The translations under genes were made by a program, and so were the position numbers. The notes below the pieces were generated by a model. The model made no database searches. It had not been told where the DNA came from and saw only the letters and a list, made by a program, of their open reading frames with translations. Shown here in pieces: positions 14,958 through 28,822 of a DNA stretch of 64,000 bases. Positions within the stretch are counted from its first letter, which is position 1; every line of letters starts with the position of its first letter. This stretch comes from Apostichopus japonicus. Lineage: Eukaryota; Echinodermata; Holothuroidea; Aspidochirotida; Stichopodidae. Location: positions 21,329,611 to 21,393,610 of the forward strand of contig NC_092576.1 in assembly GCF_037975245.1 (NCBI RefSeq), written 5' to 3'.

Positions 14958-15330
14958 CATTCGATTGATCGGTACCGCACATTCGATTGATCGGTACCGC
15001 ACATTCGATTGATCGGTACCGCACATTCGATTGATCGGTACCGCACATTCGATTGATCGGTACGGAACATTCGTTTGATCGGTACCGCACATTCGATTGA
15101 TCGGTACCGCAAATTCGATTGATCGGTACGGAACATTCGATTGATCGGTACGGAACATTCGATTGATCGGTACCGCACATTCGATTGATCGGTACCGCAC
15201 ATTCGATTGATCGGTACGGAACAATCGATTGATCGGTACCGCACATTCGATGATCCGTACCGCACATTCGATTCATCGGTCACGCACATTCGATTGATCG
15301 GTACGGAACATTCGTTTGATCGGTACCGCA
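13726..15330. repeat. HOR family A, copy A5 (44-bp deletion)
   Basis: It matches A4 at +2,266 and then +2,222, and matches A1 at +10,117 in its right part: GATTGAAAGG at 14021, GGTCAC at 14203 and 14445, CATTAGATTG near 14408, the 21-bp CGATGATCC unit at 15244 and GGTCAC at 15280. It is one A unit short of two monomers. Unlike A4 it retains the right-end markers. Confidence 0.8.
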
Positions 15331-15740
15331 CATTCGATTGATCGGTACCGCACATTCGATTGATCGGTACCGCACATTCGATTGATCGGTACCGCACATT
15401 CGATTGATCCGTACCGCACATTCGATTGATCGGTCACGCACATTCGATTGATCGGTACGGAACATTCGATTGATCGGTACCGAACATTCGATTGATCGGT
15501 ACCGCACATTCGATTGATCGGTACCGCACATTCGATTGATCGGAACGGAACATTCGATTGATCGGTACCGCACATTCGATTGATCGGTACGGAACATTCG
15601 ATTGATCGGTACCGCACATTCGATTGATCGGTACCGCACATTCGATTGATCGGAACGGAACATTCGATTGATCGGTACCGCACATTCGATTGATCGGTAC
15701 GGAACATTCGATTGATCGGTACCGCACATTCGATTGATCG
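15095..15740. repeat. 1,274-bp-spaced duplication, left copy
   Basis: Shared ordered markers are CAAATTCG at 15110, AACAATCG, the 21-bp CGATGATCC unit at 15244, the private GATTCATCGG just before GGTCAC (15280), a second GGTCAC 154 bp later (15434), and two GGAACGGAA units. The partner lies at +1,274 bp, which is 58 units minus two deleted bases. Confidence 0.85.
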
Positions 15741-16368
15741 GTACTGCACATTCGATTGATCGGTACCGCACATTCGATTGATCGGTACCGCACATTCGAT
15801 TGATCGGTACGGAACATTCGATTGATCGGTACCGCACATTCGATTGATCGGTACCGCACATTCGATTGAACGGTACCGCACATTCGATTGATCGGTACCG
15901 CACATTCGATTGATCGGTACTGCACATTCGATTGATCGGTACCGCACATTCGATTGAACGGTACCGCACATTCGATTGATCGGTACCGCACATTCGATTG
16001 ATCGGTACTGCACATTCGATTGATCGGTACCGCACATTCGATTGATCGGTACCGCACATTCGATTGATCGGTACGGAACATTCGATTGATCGGTACCGCA
16101 CATTCGATTGATCGGTACCGCACATTCGATTGAACGGTACCGCACATTCGATTGATCGGTACCGCACATTCGATTGATCGGTACGGAACATTCGATTGAT
16201 CGGTACCGCACATTCGATTGATCGGTACTGCACATTCGATTGATCGGTACCGCACATTCGATTGATCGGTACCGCACATTCGATTGATCGGTACCGCACA
16301 TTCGATTGATCGGTACCGCACATTCGATGATCGGTACGGAACATTCGTTTGATCGGTACCGCACATTC

Positions 16369-17012
16369 GATTGATCGGTCACGCAAATTCGATTGATCGG
16401 TACGGAACATTCGATTGATCGGTACGGAACATTCGATTGATCGGTACCGCACATTCGATTGATCGGTACCGCACATTCGATTGATCGGTACGGAACAATC
16501 GATTGATCGGTACCGCACATTCGATGATCCGTACCGCACATTCGATTCATCGGTCACGCACATTCGATTGATCGGTACGGAACATTCGTTTGATCGGTAC
16601 CGCACATTCGATTGATCGGTACCGCACATTCGATTGATCGGTACCGCACATTCGATTGATCGGTACCGCACATTCGATTGATCCGTACCGCACATTCGAT
16701 TGATCGGTCACGCACATTCGATTGATCGGTACGGAACATTCGATTGATCGGTACCGAACATTCGATTGATCGGTACCGCACATTCGATTGATCGGTACCG
16801 CACATTCGATTGATCGGAACGGAACATTCGATTGATCGGTACCGCACATTCGATTGATCGGTACGGAACATTCGATTGATCGGTACCGCACATTCGATTG
16901 ATCGGTACCGCACATTCGATTGATCGGAACGGAACATTCGATTGATCGGTACCGCACATTCGATTGATCGGTACGGAACATTCGATTGATCGGTACCGCA
17001 CATTCGATTGAT
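16369..17012. repeat. 1,274-bp-spaced duplication, right copy
   Basis: It carries CAAATTCG at 16384, the 21-bp unit at 16518, GATTCATCGG before GGTCAC at 16554, and GGTCAC at 16708. GATTCATCGG occurs ahead of GGTCAC only in these two copies, which supports recent common origin. A further 21-bp CGATGATCGG unit sits between the copies at 16321. Confidence 0.85.
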
Positions 17013-20000
17013 CGATACTGCACATTCGATTGATCGGTACGCACATTCGATTGATCGGTACCGCACATTCGATTGATCGGTACCGCACATTCGATTGATC
17101 GGTACCGCACATTCGATTGATCCGTACCGCACATTCGATTGATCGGTACCGCACATTCGATTGAAAGGAACGGAACATTCGATTGATCGGTACTGCACAT
17201 TCGTTTGATCGGTACCGAACATTCGATTGATCGGTACCGCACATTCGATTGATCGGTACCGCACATTCCATTGATCGGTACCGCACATTCGATTGATCGG
17301 TACAGCACATTCTATTGATCGGTACGGAAAACTCGATTGATTGCTACGGAACATTCGATTGATCAGTACCGCACATTCCATTGATCGGTACAGCACATTC
17401 GATTGATCGTACCGCACATTCGATTGATCGGTACCGCACATTCGATTGATCGGTACTGCACATTCGATTGATCGGTACCGCACATTCGTTTGATCGGTAC
17501 CGCACATTCGATTGATCGGTACTGCATATTCGATTGATCGGTACCGCACATTCGATTGATCGGTACCGCACATTCGATTGATCGGTACCGCACATTCGAT
17601 TGATCGGAACGGAACATTCGATTGATCGGTACCGCACATTCGATTGATCGGTACAGCACATTCGATTGATCGGTACCGCACATTCGATTGATCGGTACCG
17701 CACATTCGATTGATCGGTACCGCACATTCGATTGATCCGTACCGCACATTCGATTGATCGGTACCGCACATTCGATTGATCGGTACCGCACATTCGATTG
17801 ATCCGTACCGCACATTCGATTGATCGGTCACGCACATTCGATTGATCGGTACGGAACATTCGATTGATCGGTACCGAACATTCGATTGATCGGTACCGCA
17901 CATTCGATTGATCGGTACCGCACATTCGATTGATCGGAACGGAACATTCGATTGATCGGTACCGCACATTCGATTGATCGGTACCGCACATTCGATTGAT
18001 CGGTACCGCACATTCGATTGATCGATACTGCACATTCGATTGATCGGTACGGACATTCGATTGATCGGTACCGCACATTCGATTGATCGGTACCGCACAT
18101 TCGATTGATCGGTACCGCACATTCGATTGATCCGTACCGCACTTTCGATTGATCGGTACCGCACATTCGATTGATCGGAACGGAACATTCGATTGATCGG
18201 TACCGCACATTCGATTGATCCGTACCGCACATTCGATTGATCGGTACCGCACATTCGATTGGTCGGTACGGAACATTCGTTTGATCGGTACCGCACATTC
18301 GATTGATCGGTACGGAACATTCGATTGATCGGTAAGGAACATTCGATTGATCGGTACTGCACATTCGATTGATCGGTACCGCACATTCGATTGATCGGTA
18401 CCGCACATTCGATTGATCGGTACTGCACATTCGATTGATCGGTACCGCACATTCGATTGATCGGTACCGCACATTCGATTGATCGGTACGGAACATTCGA
18501 TTGATCGGTACCGCACATTCGATTGATCGGTACCGCACATTCGATTGATCGGTACCGCACATTCGATTGATCGGTACCGCAAATTCGATTGATCGGTACG
18601 GAACATTCGATTGATCGGTACGGAACATTCGATTGATCGGTACCGCACATTCGATTGATCGGTAACGCACATTCGATTGATCGGTACGGAACAATCGATT
18701 GATCGGTACCGCACATTCGATGATCCGTACCGCACATTCGATTGATCGGTCACGCACATTCGATTGATCGGTACGGAACATTCGTTTGATCGGTACCGCA
18801 CATTCGATTGATCGGTACGGAACATTCGATTGATCGGTAAGGAACATTCGATTGATCGGTACCGCACATTCGATTGATCGGTACTGCACATTCGATTGAT
18901 CGGTACGGAACATTCGATTGATCGGTACCGCACATTCGATTGATCGGTACCGCACATTCGATTGATCGGTCACGCACATTCGATTGATCGGTACGGAACA
19001 TTCGTTTGATCGGTACCGCACATTCGATTGATCGGTACCGCACATTCGATTGATCGGTACGGAACATTCGATTGATCATTACCGCACATTCGATTGATCC
19101 GTACCGCACATTCGATTGATCGGTCACGCACATTCGATTGATCGGTACGGAACATTCGATTGATCGGTACCGCACATTCGATTGATCGGTACCGCATATT
19201 CGATTGATCGGTACCGCACATTCGATTGATCGGTACGGAACATTCGATTGATCGGTACGGAACATTCGATTGATCGGTACCGCACATTCGATTGATCGGT
19301 ACCGCACATTCGATTGATCGGTACGGAACATTCGTTTGATCGGTACCGCACATTCGATTGATCGGTACCGCAAATTCGATTGATCGGTACGGAACATTCG
19401 ATTGATCGGTACGGAACATTCGATTGATCGGTACCGCACATTCGATTGATCGGTAACGCAAATTCGATTGATCGGTACGGAACAATCGATTGATCGGTAC
19501 CGCACATTCGATGATCCGTACCGCACATTCGATTGATCGGTCACGCACATTCGATTGATCGGTACGGAACATTCGTTTGATCGGTACCGCACATTCGATT
19601 GATCGGTACGGAACATTCGATTGATCGGTAAGGAACATTCGATTGATCGGTACCGCACATTCGATTGATCGGTACTGCACATTCGATTGATCGGTACGGA
19701 ACATTCGATTGATCGGTTCCGCACATTCGATTGATCGGTACCGCACATTCGATTGATCGGTCACGCACATTCGATTGATCGGTACGGAACATTCGTTTGA
19801 TCGGTACCGCACATTCGATTGATCGGTACCGCACATTCGATTGATCGGTACGGAACATTCGATTGATCGGTACCGCACATTCGATTGATCCGTACCGCAG
19901 ATTCGATTGATCGGTCACGCACATTCGATTGATCGGTACGGAACATTCGATTGATCGGTACCGCACATTCGATTGATCGGTACTGCATATTCGATTGATC

Positions 20001-23000
20001 GGTACCGCACATTCGATTGATCGGTACGGAACATTCGATTGATCGGTACGGAACATTCGATTGATCGGTACCGCACATTCGATTGATCGGTACCGCACAT
20101 TCGATTGATCGGTACGGAACATTCGATTGATCGGTACCGCACATTCGATTGATCCGTACCGCACATTCGATTGATCGGTCACGCACATTCGATTGATCGG
20201 TACGGAACATTCGTTTGATCGGTACCGCACATTCGATTGATCGGTACGGAACATTCGATTGATCGGTAAGGAACATTCGATTGATCGGTACCGCACATTC
20301 GATTGATCGGAACGGAACATTCGATTGATCGGTACCGCACATTCGATTGATCGGTACGGAACATTCGATTGATCGGTACCGCACATTCGATTGATCGGTA
20401 CCGCACATTCGATTGATCGGTACCGCACATTCGATTGATCCGTACCGCACATTCGATTGATCGGTACCGCACATTCGATTGATCGGAACGGAACATTCGA
20501 TTGATCGGTACCGCACATTCGATTGATCCGTACCGCACATTCGATTGATCGGTACCGCACATTCGATTGATCCGTACCGCACATTCGATTGATCGGTACC
20601 GCACATTCGATTGATCGGTACGTAACATTCGTTTGATCGGTACCGCACATTCGATTGATCGGTACCGCACATTCGATTGAACGGAACGGAACATTCGATT
20701 GATCGGTACTGCACATTCGTTTGATCGGTACCGAACATTCGATTGATCGGTACCGCACATTCGATTGATCGGTACCGCACATTCGATTGATCGGTACTGC
20801 ACATTCGATTGATCGGTACCGCACATTCGTTTGATCGGTACCGCACATTCGATTGATCGGTACCGCACATTCGATTGATCGGTACTGCACATTCGATTGA
20901 TCGGTACCGCACATTCGATTGATCGGTACCGCACATTCGATTGATCGGTACCGCACATTCGATTGATCGGAACGGAACATTCGATTGATCGGTACCGCAC
21001 ATTCGATTGATCGGTACCGCACATTCGATTGATCGGTACCGCACATTCGATTGATCGGAACGGAACATTCGATTGATCGGTACCGCACATTCGATTGATC
21101 GGTACCGCACATTCGATTGATCGGTACCGCACATTCGATTGATCGATACTGCACATTCGATTGATCGTTACGGACATTCGATTGATCGGTACCGCACATT
21201 CGATTGATCGGTACCGCACATTCGATTGATCGGTACCGCACATTCCATTGATCCGTACCGCACATTCGATTGATCGGTACCGCACATTCCATTGATCGGA
21301 ACGGAACATTCGATTGATCGGTACCGCACATTCGATTGATCCGTACCGCACATTCGATTGATCGGTCACGCACATTCGATTGATCGGTACGGAACATTCG
21401 TTTGATCGGTACCGCACATTCGATTGATCGGTACCGCACATTCGATTGATCGGTACGGAACATTCGATTGATCGGTACCGCACATTCGATTGATCCGTAC
21501 CGCACATTCGATTGATCGGTCACGCACATTTGATTGATCGGTACGGAACATTCGTTTGATCGGTACCGCACATTCGATTGATCGGTACGGAACATTCGAT
21601 TGATCGGTAAGGAACATTCGATTGATCGGTACCGCACATTCGATTGATCGGTACCGCACATTCGATTGATCGGTACCGCACAATCGATTGATCGGTACGG
21701 AACATTCGATTGATCGGTACCGCACATTCGATTGATCGGTACGGAACATTCGATTGATCGGTACCGCACATTCGATTGATCCGTACCGCACATTCGATTG
21801 ATCGGTACCGCACATTCGATTGATCGGTACGGAACATTCGATTGATCGGTTCCGCACATTCGATTGATCGGTCCCGCACATTCGATTGATCGGTACTGCA
21901 CATTCGATTGATCGGTACCGCACATTCGATTGATCGGTACCGCACATTCGATTGATCGGTACCGCACATTCGATTGATCCGTACCGCACATTCGATTGAT
22001 CGGTACCGCACATTCGATTGATCGGTACCGCACATTCGATTGATCGGTACCGCACATTCGATTGATCCGTACCGCACATTCGATTGATCGGTCACGCACA
22101 TTCGATTGATCGGTACGGAACATTCGATTGATCGGTACCGAACATTCGATTGATCGGTACCGCACATTCGATTGATCGGTACCGCACATTCGATTGATCG
22201 GAACGGAATATTCGATTGATCGGTACCGCACATTCGATTGATCGGTACCGCACATTCGATTGATCGGAACGGAATATTCGATTGATCGGTACCGCACATT
22301 CGATTGATCGGTACCGCACATTCGATTGATCGGTACCGCACATTCGATTGATCGATACTGCACATTCGATTGATCGGTACGGACATTCGATTGATCGGTA
22401 CCGCACATTCGATTGATCGGTACCGCACATTCCATTGATCGGTACCGCACATTCGATTGATCCGTACCGCACATTCGATTGATCGGTACCGCACATTCGA
22501 TTGATCGGAACGGAACATTCGATTGATCGGTACCTCACATTCGATTGATCCGTACCGCACATTCGATTGATCGGTACCGCACATTCGATTGATCGGTACG
22601 GAACATTCGTTTGATCGGTACCGCACATTCGATTGATCGGTACGTAACATTCGTTTGATCGGTACCGCACATTCGATTGATCGGTACCGCACATTCGATT
22701 GAAAGGAACGGAACATTCGATTGATCGGTACTGCACATTCGTTTGATCGGTACCGAACATTCGATTGATCGGTACCGCACATTCGATTGATCGGTACGGA
22801 ACATTCGATTGATCGGTACCGCACATTCGATTGATCGGTACTGCACATTCGATTGATCGGTACCGCACATTCGATTGATCCGTACCGCACATTCGATTGA
22901 TCGGTACCGCACATTCGATTGATCGGTACGGAACATTCGATTGATCGGTACTGCACATTCGATTGATCGGTACCGCACATTCGATTGATCGGTACTGCAC

Positions 23001-23429
23001 ATTCGATTGATCCGTACCGCACATTCGATTGATCGGTACCGCACATTCGATTGATCGGAACGGAACATTCGATTGATCGGTACTGCACATTCGATTGATC
23101 CGTACCGCACATTCGATTGATCGGTCACGCACATTCGATTGATCGGTACGGAACATTCGTTTGATCGGTACCGCACATTCGATTGATCGGTACGGAACAT
23201 TCGATTAATCGGAACCGCACATTCGATTGATCGGAACGGAATATTCGATTGATCGGTACCGCACATTTGATTGATCGGTACCGCACATTCGATTGATCGG
23301 AACGGAACATTCGATTGATCGGTACCGCACATTCGATTGATCGGTACCGCACATTCGATTGATCGGTACCGCACATTCGATTGATCGGAACGGAACATTC
23401 GATTGATCGGTACCGCACATTCGATTGAT
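17013..23429. repeat. Satellite zone with mixed short HOR fragments
   Basis: This 6.4-kb stretch holds only 22-bp units and 21-bp variants. GGTCAC units lie at 17828, 18750, 18970, 19124, 19541, 19761, 19915, 20179, 21366, 21520, 22092 and 23125, with spacings of 154, 220 and 264 bp common. Here the older CGATGATCC marker (last at 19505) gives way to the CGGACATT marker (first near 18050). A 22-bp-deep gap, gene or mobile element was not seen. Confidence 0.8.
17330..17351. repeat. Most diverged single monomer noticed
   Basis: This unit begins AACTCGATTGATTGC and ends TACGGAA. It differs from the GGTACGGAA type at four sites (unit positions 1, 3, 13 and 15), whereas most units differ from a known type at none or one. 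The unit before it (CATTCTATTG) and the one after (ATCAGT) are also unusual, so the diverged patch is about three units long. Confidence 0.75.
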
Positions 23430-24044
23430 CGGTACCGCACATTCGATTGATCGGTACCGCACATTCGATTGATCGATACTGCACATTCGATTGATCGTTA
23501 CGGACATTCGATTGATCGGTACCGCACATTCGATTGATCGGTACCGCACATTCGATTAATCGGTACCGCACATTCCATTGATCCGTACCGCACATTCGAT
23601 TGATCGGTACCGCACATTCCATTGATCGGAACGGAACATTCGATTGATCGGTACCGCACATTCGATTGATCCGTACCGCACATTCGATTGATCGGTCACG
23701 CACATTCGATTGATCGGTACGGAAGATTCGTTTGATCGGTACCGCACATTCGATTGATCGGTACCGCACATTCGATTGATCGGTACGGAACATTCGATTG
23801 ATCGGTACCGCACATTCGATTGATCCGTACCGCACATTCGATTGATCGGTCACGCACATTTGATTGATCGGTACGGAACATTCGTTTGATCGGTACCGCA
23901 CATTCGATTGATCGGTACGGAACATTCGATTGATCGGTAAGGAACATTCGATTGATCGGTACCGCACATTCGATTGATCGGTACCGCACATTCGATTGAT
24001 CGGTACCGCACATTCGATTGATCGGTACCGCACATTCGTTTGAT
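23430..24044. repeat. 615-bp tandem duplication, copy 1
   Basis: The block is 28 units minus one base. Ordered markers are GATCGATACTGCA, the 21-bp CGGACATT unit near 23501, CGATTAATCGG, two CATTCCATTG units, GGTCAC at 23696 and 23850, and AAGATTCG (for AACATTCG). All recur 615 bp to the right. Confidence 0.88.
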
Positions 24045-24659
24045 CGGTACCGCACATTCGATTGATCGGTACCGCACATTCGATTGATCGATACTGCACA
24101 TTCGATTGATCGTTACGGACATTCGATTGATCGGTACCGCACATTCGATTGATCGGTACCGCACATTCGATTAATCGGTACCGCACATTCCATTGATCCG
24201 TACCGCACATTCGATTGATCGGTACCGCACATTCCATTGATCGGAACGGAACATTCGATTGATCGGTACCGCACATTCGATTGATCCGTACCGCACATTC
24301 GATTGATCGGTCACGCACATTCGATTGATCGGTACGGAAGATTCGTTTGATCGGTACCGCACATTCGATTGATCGGTACCGCACATTCGATTGATCGGTA
24401 CGGAACATTCGATTGATCGGTACCGCACATTCGATTGATCCGTACCGCACATTCGATTGATCGGTCACGCACATTTGATTGATCGGTACGGAACATTCGT
24501 TTGATCGGTACCGCACATTCGATTGATCGGTACGGAACATTCGATTGATCGGTAAGGAACATTCGATTGATCGGTACCGCACATTCGATTGATCGGTACC
24601 GCACATTCGATTGATCGGTACCGCACATTCGATTGATCGGTACCGCACATTCGATTGAT
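24045..24659. repeat. 615-bp tandem duplication, copy 2
   Basis: Markers repeat those of copy 1 at +615 bp: the 21-bp unit near 24116, CGATTAATCGG, AAGATTCG, and GGTCAC at 24311 and 24465. The rare AAGATTCG change in both copies argues for a young duplication. The CATTTG-following GGTCAC monomer occurs a third time at 24729. Confidence 0.88.
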
Positions 24660-27600
24660 CGGTACGGAACATTCGATTGATCGGTACCGCACATTCGATT
24701 GATCCGTACCGCACATTCGATTGATCGGTCACGCACATTTGATTGATCGGTACGGAACATTCGTTTGATCGGTACCGCACATTCGATTGATCGGTACGGA
24801 ACATTCGATTGATCGGTAAGGAACATTCGATTGATCGGTACCGCACATTCGATTGATCGGTACCGCACATTCGATTGATCGGTACCGCACATTCGATTGA
24901 TCGGTACGGAACATTCGATTGATCGGTACCGCACATTCGATTGATCGGTACGGAACATTCGATTGATCGGTACCGCACATTCGATTGATCCGTACCGCAC
25001 ATTCGATTGATCGGTACCGCACATTCGATTGATCGGTACGGAACATTCGATTGATCGGTTCCGCACATTCGATTGATCGGTCCCGCACATTCGATTGATC
25101 GGTACTGCACATTCGATTGATCGGTACCGCACATTCGATTGATCGGTACCGCACATTCGATTGATCGGTACCGCACATTCGATTGATCCGTACCGCACAT
25201 TCGATTGATCGGTACCGCACATTCGATTGATCGGTACCGCACATTCGATTGATCGGTACCGCACATTCGATTGATCCGTACCGCACATTCGATTGATCGG
25301 TCACGCACATTCGATTGATCGGAACGGAACATTCGATTGATCGGTACCGAACATTCGATTGATCGGTACCGCACATTCGATTGATCGGTACCGCACATTC
25401 GATTGATCGATACTGCACATTCGATTGATCGTTACGGACATTCGATTGATCGGTACCGCACATTCGATTGATCGGTACCGCACATTCGATTAATCGGTAC
25501 CGCACATTCCATTGATCCGTACCGCACATTCCATTGATCGGAACGGAACATTCGATTGATCGGTACCGCACATTCGATTGATCGGTACCGCACATTCGAT
25601 TGATCGGTACCGCACATTCGATTGATCGATACTGCACATTCGATTGATCGGTACGGAACATTCGATTGATCGGTACCGCACATTCGATTGATCGGTACCG
25701 CACATTCGATTGATCGGTACCGCACATTCGATTGATCGGAACGGAATATTCGATTGATCGGTACCGCACATTCGATTGATCGGTACCGCACATTCGATTG
25801 ATCGGTACCGCACATTCGATTGATCGATACTGCACATTCGATTGATCGGTACGGACATTCGATTGATCGGTACCGCACATTCGATTGATCGGTACCGCAC
25901 ATTCCATTGATCGGTACCGCACATTCGATTGATCGGTACGGAACATTCGATTGATCGGTACCGCACATTCGATTGATCGGTACTGCACATTCGATTGATC
26001 GGTACCGCACATTCGATTGATCCGTACCGCACATTCGATTGATCGGTACCGCACATTCGATTGATCGGTACGGAACATTCGATTGATCGGTACTGCACAT
26101 TCGATTGATCGGTACCGCACATTCGATTGATCGGTACTGCACATTCGATTGATCCGTACCGCACATTCGATTGATCGGTACCGCACATTCGATTGATCGG
26201 AACGGAACATTCGATTGATCGGTACTGCACATTCGATTGATCCGTACCGCACATTCGATTGATCGGTCACGCACATTCGATTGATCGGTACGGAACATTC
26301 GTTTGATCGGTACCGCACATTCGATTGATCGGTACGGAACATTCGATTAATCGGAACCGCACATTCGATTGATCGGAACGGAATATTCGATTGATCGGTA
26401 CCGCACATTTGATTGATCGGTACCGCACATTCGATTGATCGGAACGGAACATTCGATTGATCGGTACCGCACATTCGATTGATCGGTACCGCACATTCGA
26501 TTGATCGGTACCGCACATTCGATTGATCGGAACGGAACATTCGATTGATCGGTACCGCACATTCGATTGATCGGTACCGCACATTCGATTGATCGGTACC
26601 GCACATTCGATTGATCGATACTGCACATTCGATTGATCGTTACGGACATTCGATTGATCGGTACCGCACATTCGATTGATCGGTACCGCACATTCGATTA
26701 ATCGGTACCGCACATTCCATTGATCCGTACCGCACATTCCATTGATCGGAACGGAACATTCGATTGATCGGTACCGCACATTCGATTGATCCGTACCGCA
26801 CATTCGATTGATCGGTCACGCACATTCGATTGATCGGTACGGAACATTCGTTTGATCGGTACCGCACATTCGATTGATCGGTACCGCACATTCGATTGAT
26901 CGGTACGGAACATTCGATTGATCGGTACCGCACATTCGATTGATCCGTACCGCACATTCGATTGATCGGTCACGCACATTTGATTGATCGGTACGGAACA
27001 TTCGTTTGATCGGTACCGCACATTCGTTTGATCGGTACCGCACATTCGATTGATCGGTACCGCACATTCGATTGATCGGTACTGCACATTCGATTGATCG
27101 GTACCGCACATTCGATTGATCGGTACCGCACATTCGATTGATCGGTACTGCACATTCGATTGATCGGTACCGCACATTCGATTGATCGGTACCGCACATT
27201 CGATTGATCGGTACGGAACATTCGATTGATCGGTACCGCACATTCGATTGATCGGTACTGCACATTCGATTGATCGGTACCGCACACTCGATTGATCGGT
27301 ACCGCACATTCGATTGATCGGTACCGCACATTCGATTGATCGGTACCGCACATTCGATTGATCGGTACGGAACATTCGTTTGATCGGTACCGCACATTCG
27401 ATTGATCGGTACCGCACATTCGATTGATCGGTACCGCACATTCGATTGATCGGTACGGAACAATCGATTGATCGGTACCGCACATTCGATTGATCCGTAC
27501 CGCACATTCGATTGATCGGTCCGGAACATTCGATTGATCGGTACCGCACATTCGATTGATCGGTACCGCACATTCGATTGAGCGGTACCGCACATTCGAT

Positions 27601-27679
27601 TGATCGGTACGGAACATTCGTTTGATCGGTACCGCACATTCGATTGATCGGTACTGCACATTCGATTGATCGGTACCGC
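24660..27679. repeat. Satellite zone between the 615-bp and 1,143-bp pairs
   Basis: Only satellite units are present, with GGTCAC at 24729, 25301, 26267, 26816 and 26970 and 21-bp CGGACATT units near 25437, 25853 and 26643. CATTTGATTG (a CpG to TpG change at unit position 5) commonly follows GGTCAC here. Confidence 0.8.
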
Positions 27680-28822
27680 ACATTCGATTGATCGGTACTG
27701 AACAATCGATTGATCGGTACCGCACATTCGATTGATCCGTACCGCACATTCGATTGATCGGTCACGCACATTCGATTGATCGGTACGGAACATTCGTTTG
27801 ATCGGTAAGGAACATTCGATTGATCCGTACCGCACATTCGATTGATCGGTACGGAACATTCGATTGATCGGTAAGGAACATTCGATTGATCGGTACCGCA
27901 CATTCGATTGATCGGTACCGCACATTCGATTGATCGGTACCGCACATTTGATTGATCCGTACCGCACATTCGATTGATCGGTCACGCACATTTGATTGAT
28001 CGGTACGGAACATTCGTTTGATCGGTACCGCACATTCGATTGATCGGTACGGAACATTCGATTGATCGGTAAGGAACATTCGATTGATCGGTACCGCACA
28101 TTCGATTGATCGGTACCGCACATTCGATTGATCGGTACCGCACATTCGATTGATCGGTACGGAACATTCGATTGATCGGTACCGCACATTCGATTGATCG
28201 GTACGGAACATTCGATTGATCGGTACCGCACATTCGATTGATCCGTACCGCACATTCGATTGATCGGTACCGCACATTCGATTGATCGGTACGGAACATT
28301 CGATTGATCGGTCCCGCACATTCGATTGATCGGTACTGCACATTCGATTGATCGGTACCGCACATTCGATTGATCGGTACCGCACATTCGATTGATCGGT
28401 ACCGCACATTCGATTGATCGGTACCGCACATTCGATTGATCGGTACCGCACATTCGATTGATCCGTACCGCACATTCGATTGATCGGTCACGCACATTCG
28501 ATTGATCGGTACGGAACATTCGATTGATCGGTACCGAACATTCGTTTGATCGGTACCGCACATTCGATTGATCGGTACCGCACATTCGATTGATCGGAAC
28601 GGAATATTCGATTGATCGGTACCGCACATTTGATTGATCGGTACCGCACATTCGATTGATCGGTACCGCACATTCGATTGATCGATACTGCACATTCGAT
28701 TGATCGGTACGGACATTCGATTGATCGGTACGGAACATTCGATTGATCGGTACCGCACATTCGATTGATCGGTACCGCACATTCGATTGATCGGTACCGC
28801 ACATTCGATTGATCGGTACCGC
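27680..28822. repeat. 1,143-bp tandem duplication, copy 1
   Basis: The block is 52 units minus one base. Markers are GGTACTGAACAATCG (AACAATCG at 27701), GGTCAC at 27762, 27982 and 28488, GGTAAGGAA followed by GATCCGT, CATTTGATTG, GGTCCCGCA near 28313, GTACCGAACATTCGTTTG near 28533, and the 21-bp CGGACATT unit near 28710. All recur at +1,143. Confidence 0.9.

Larger units (their letters stand above)
5127..19525. repeat. Landmark family: 21-bp CGATGATC monomers
   Basis: One T is lost from CGATTGATC. Copies start at 5127, 8052, 9745, 15244, 16321, 16518, 18714 and 19505. All but 16321 read CGATGATCC, follow an AACAATCG unit and precede a GGTCAC unit, so they descend from one event. I saw none outside the first 20 kb. 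Confidence 0.88.
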
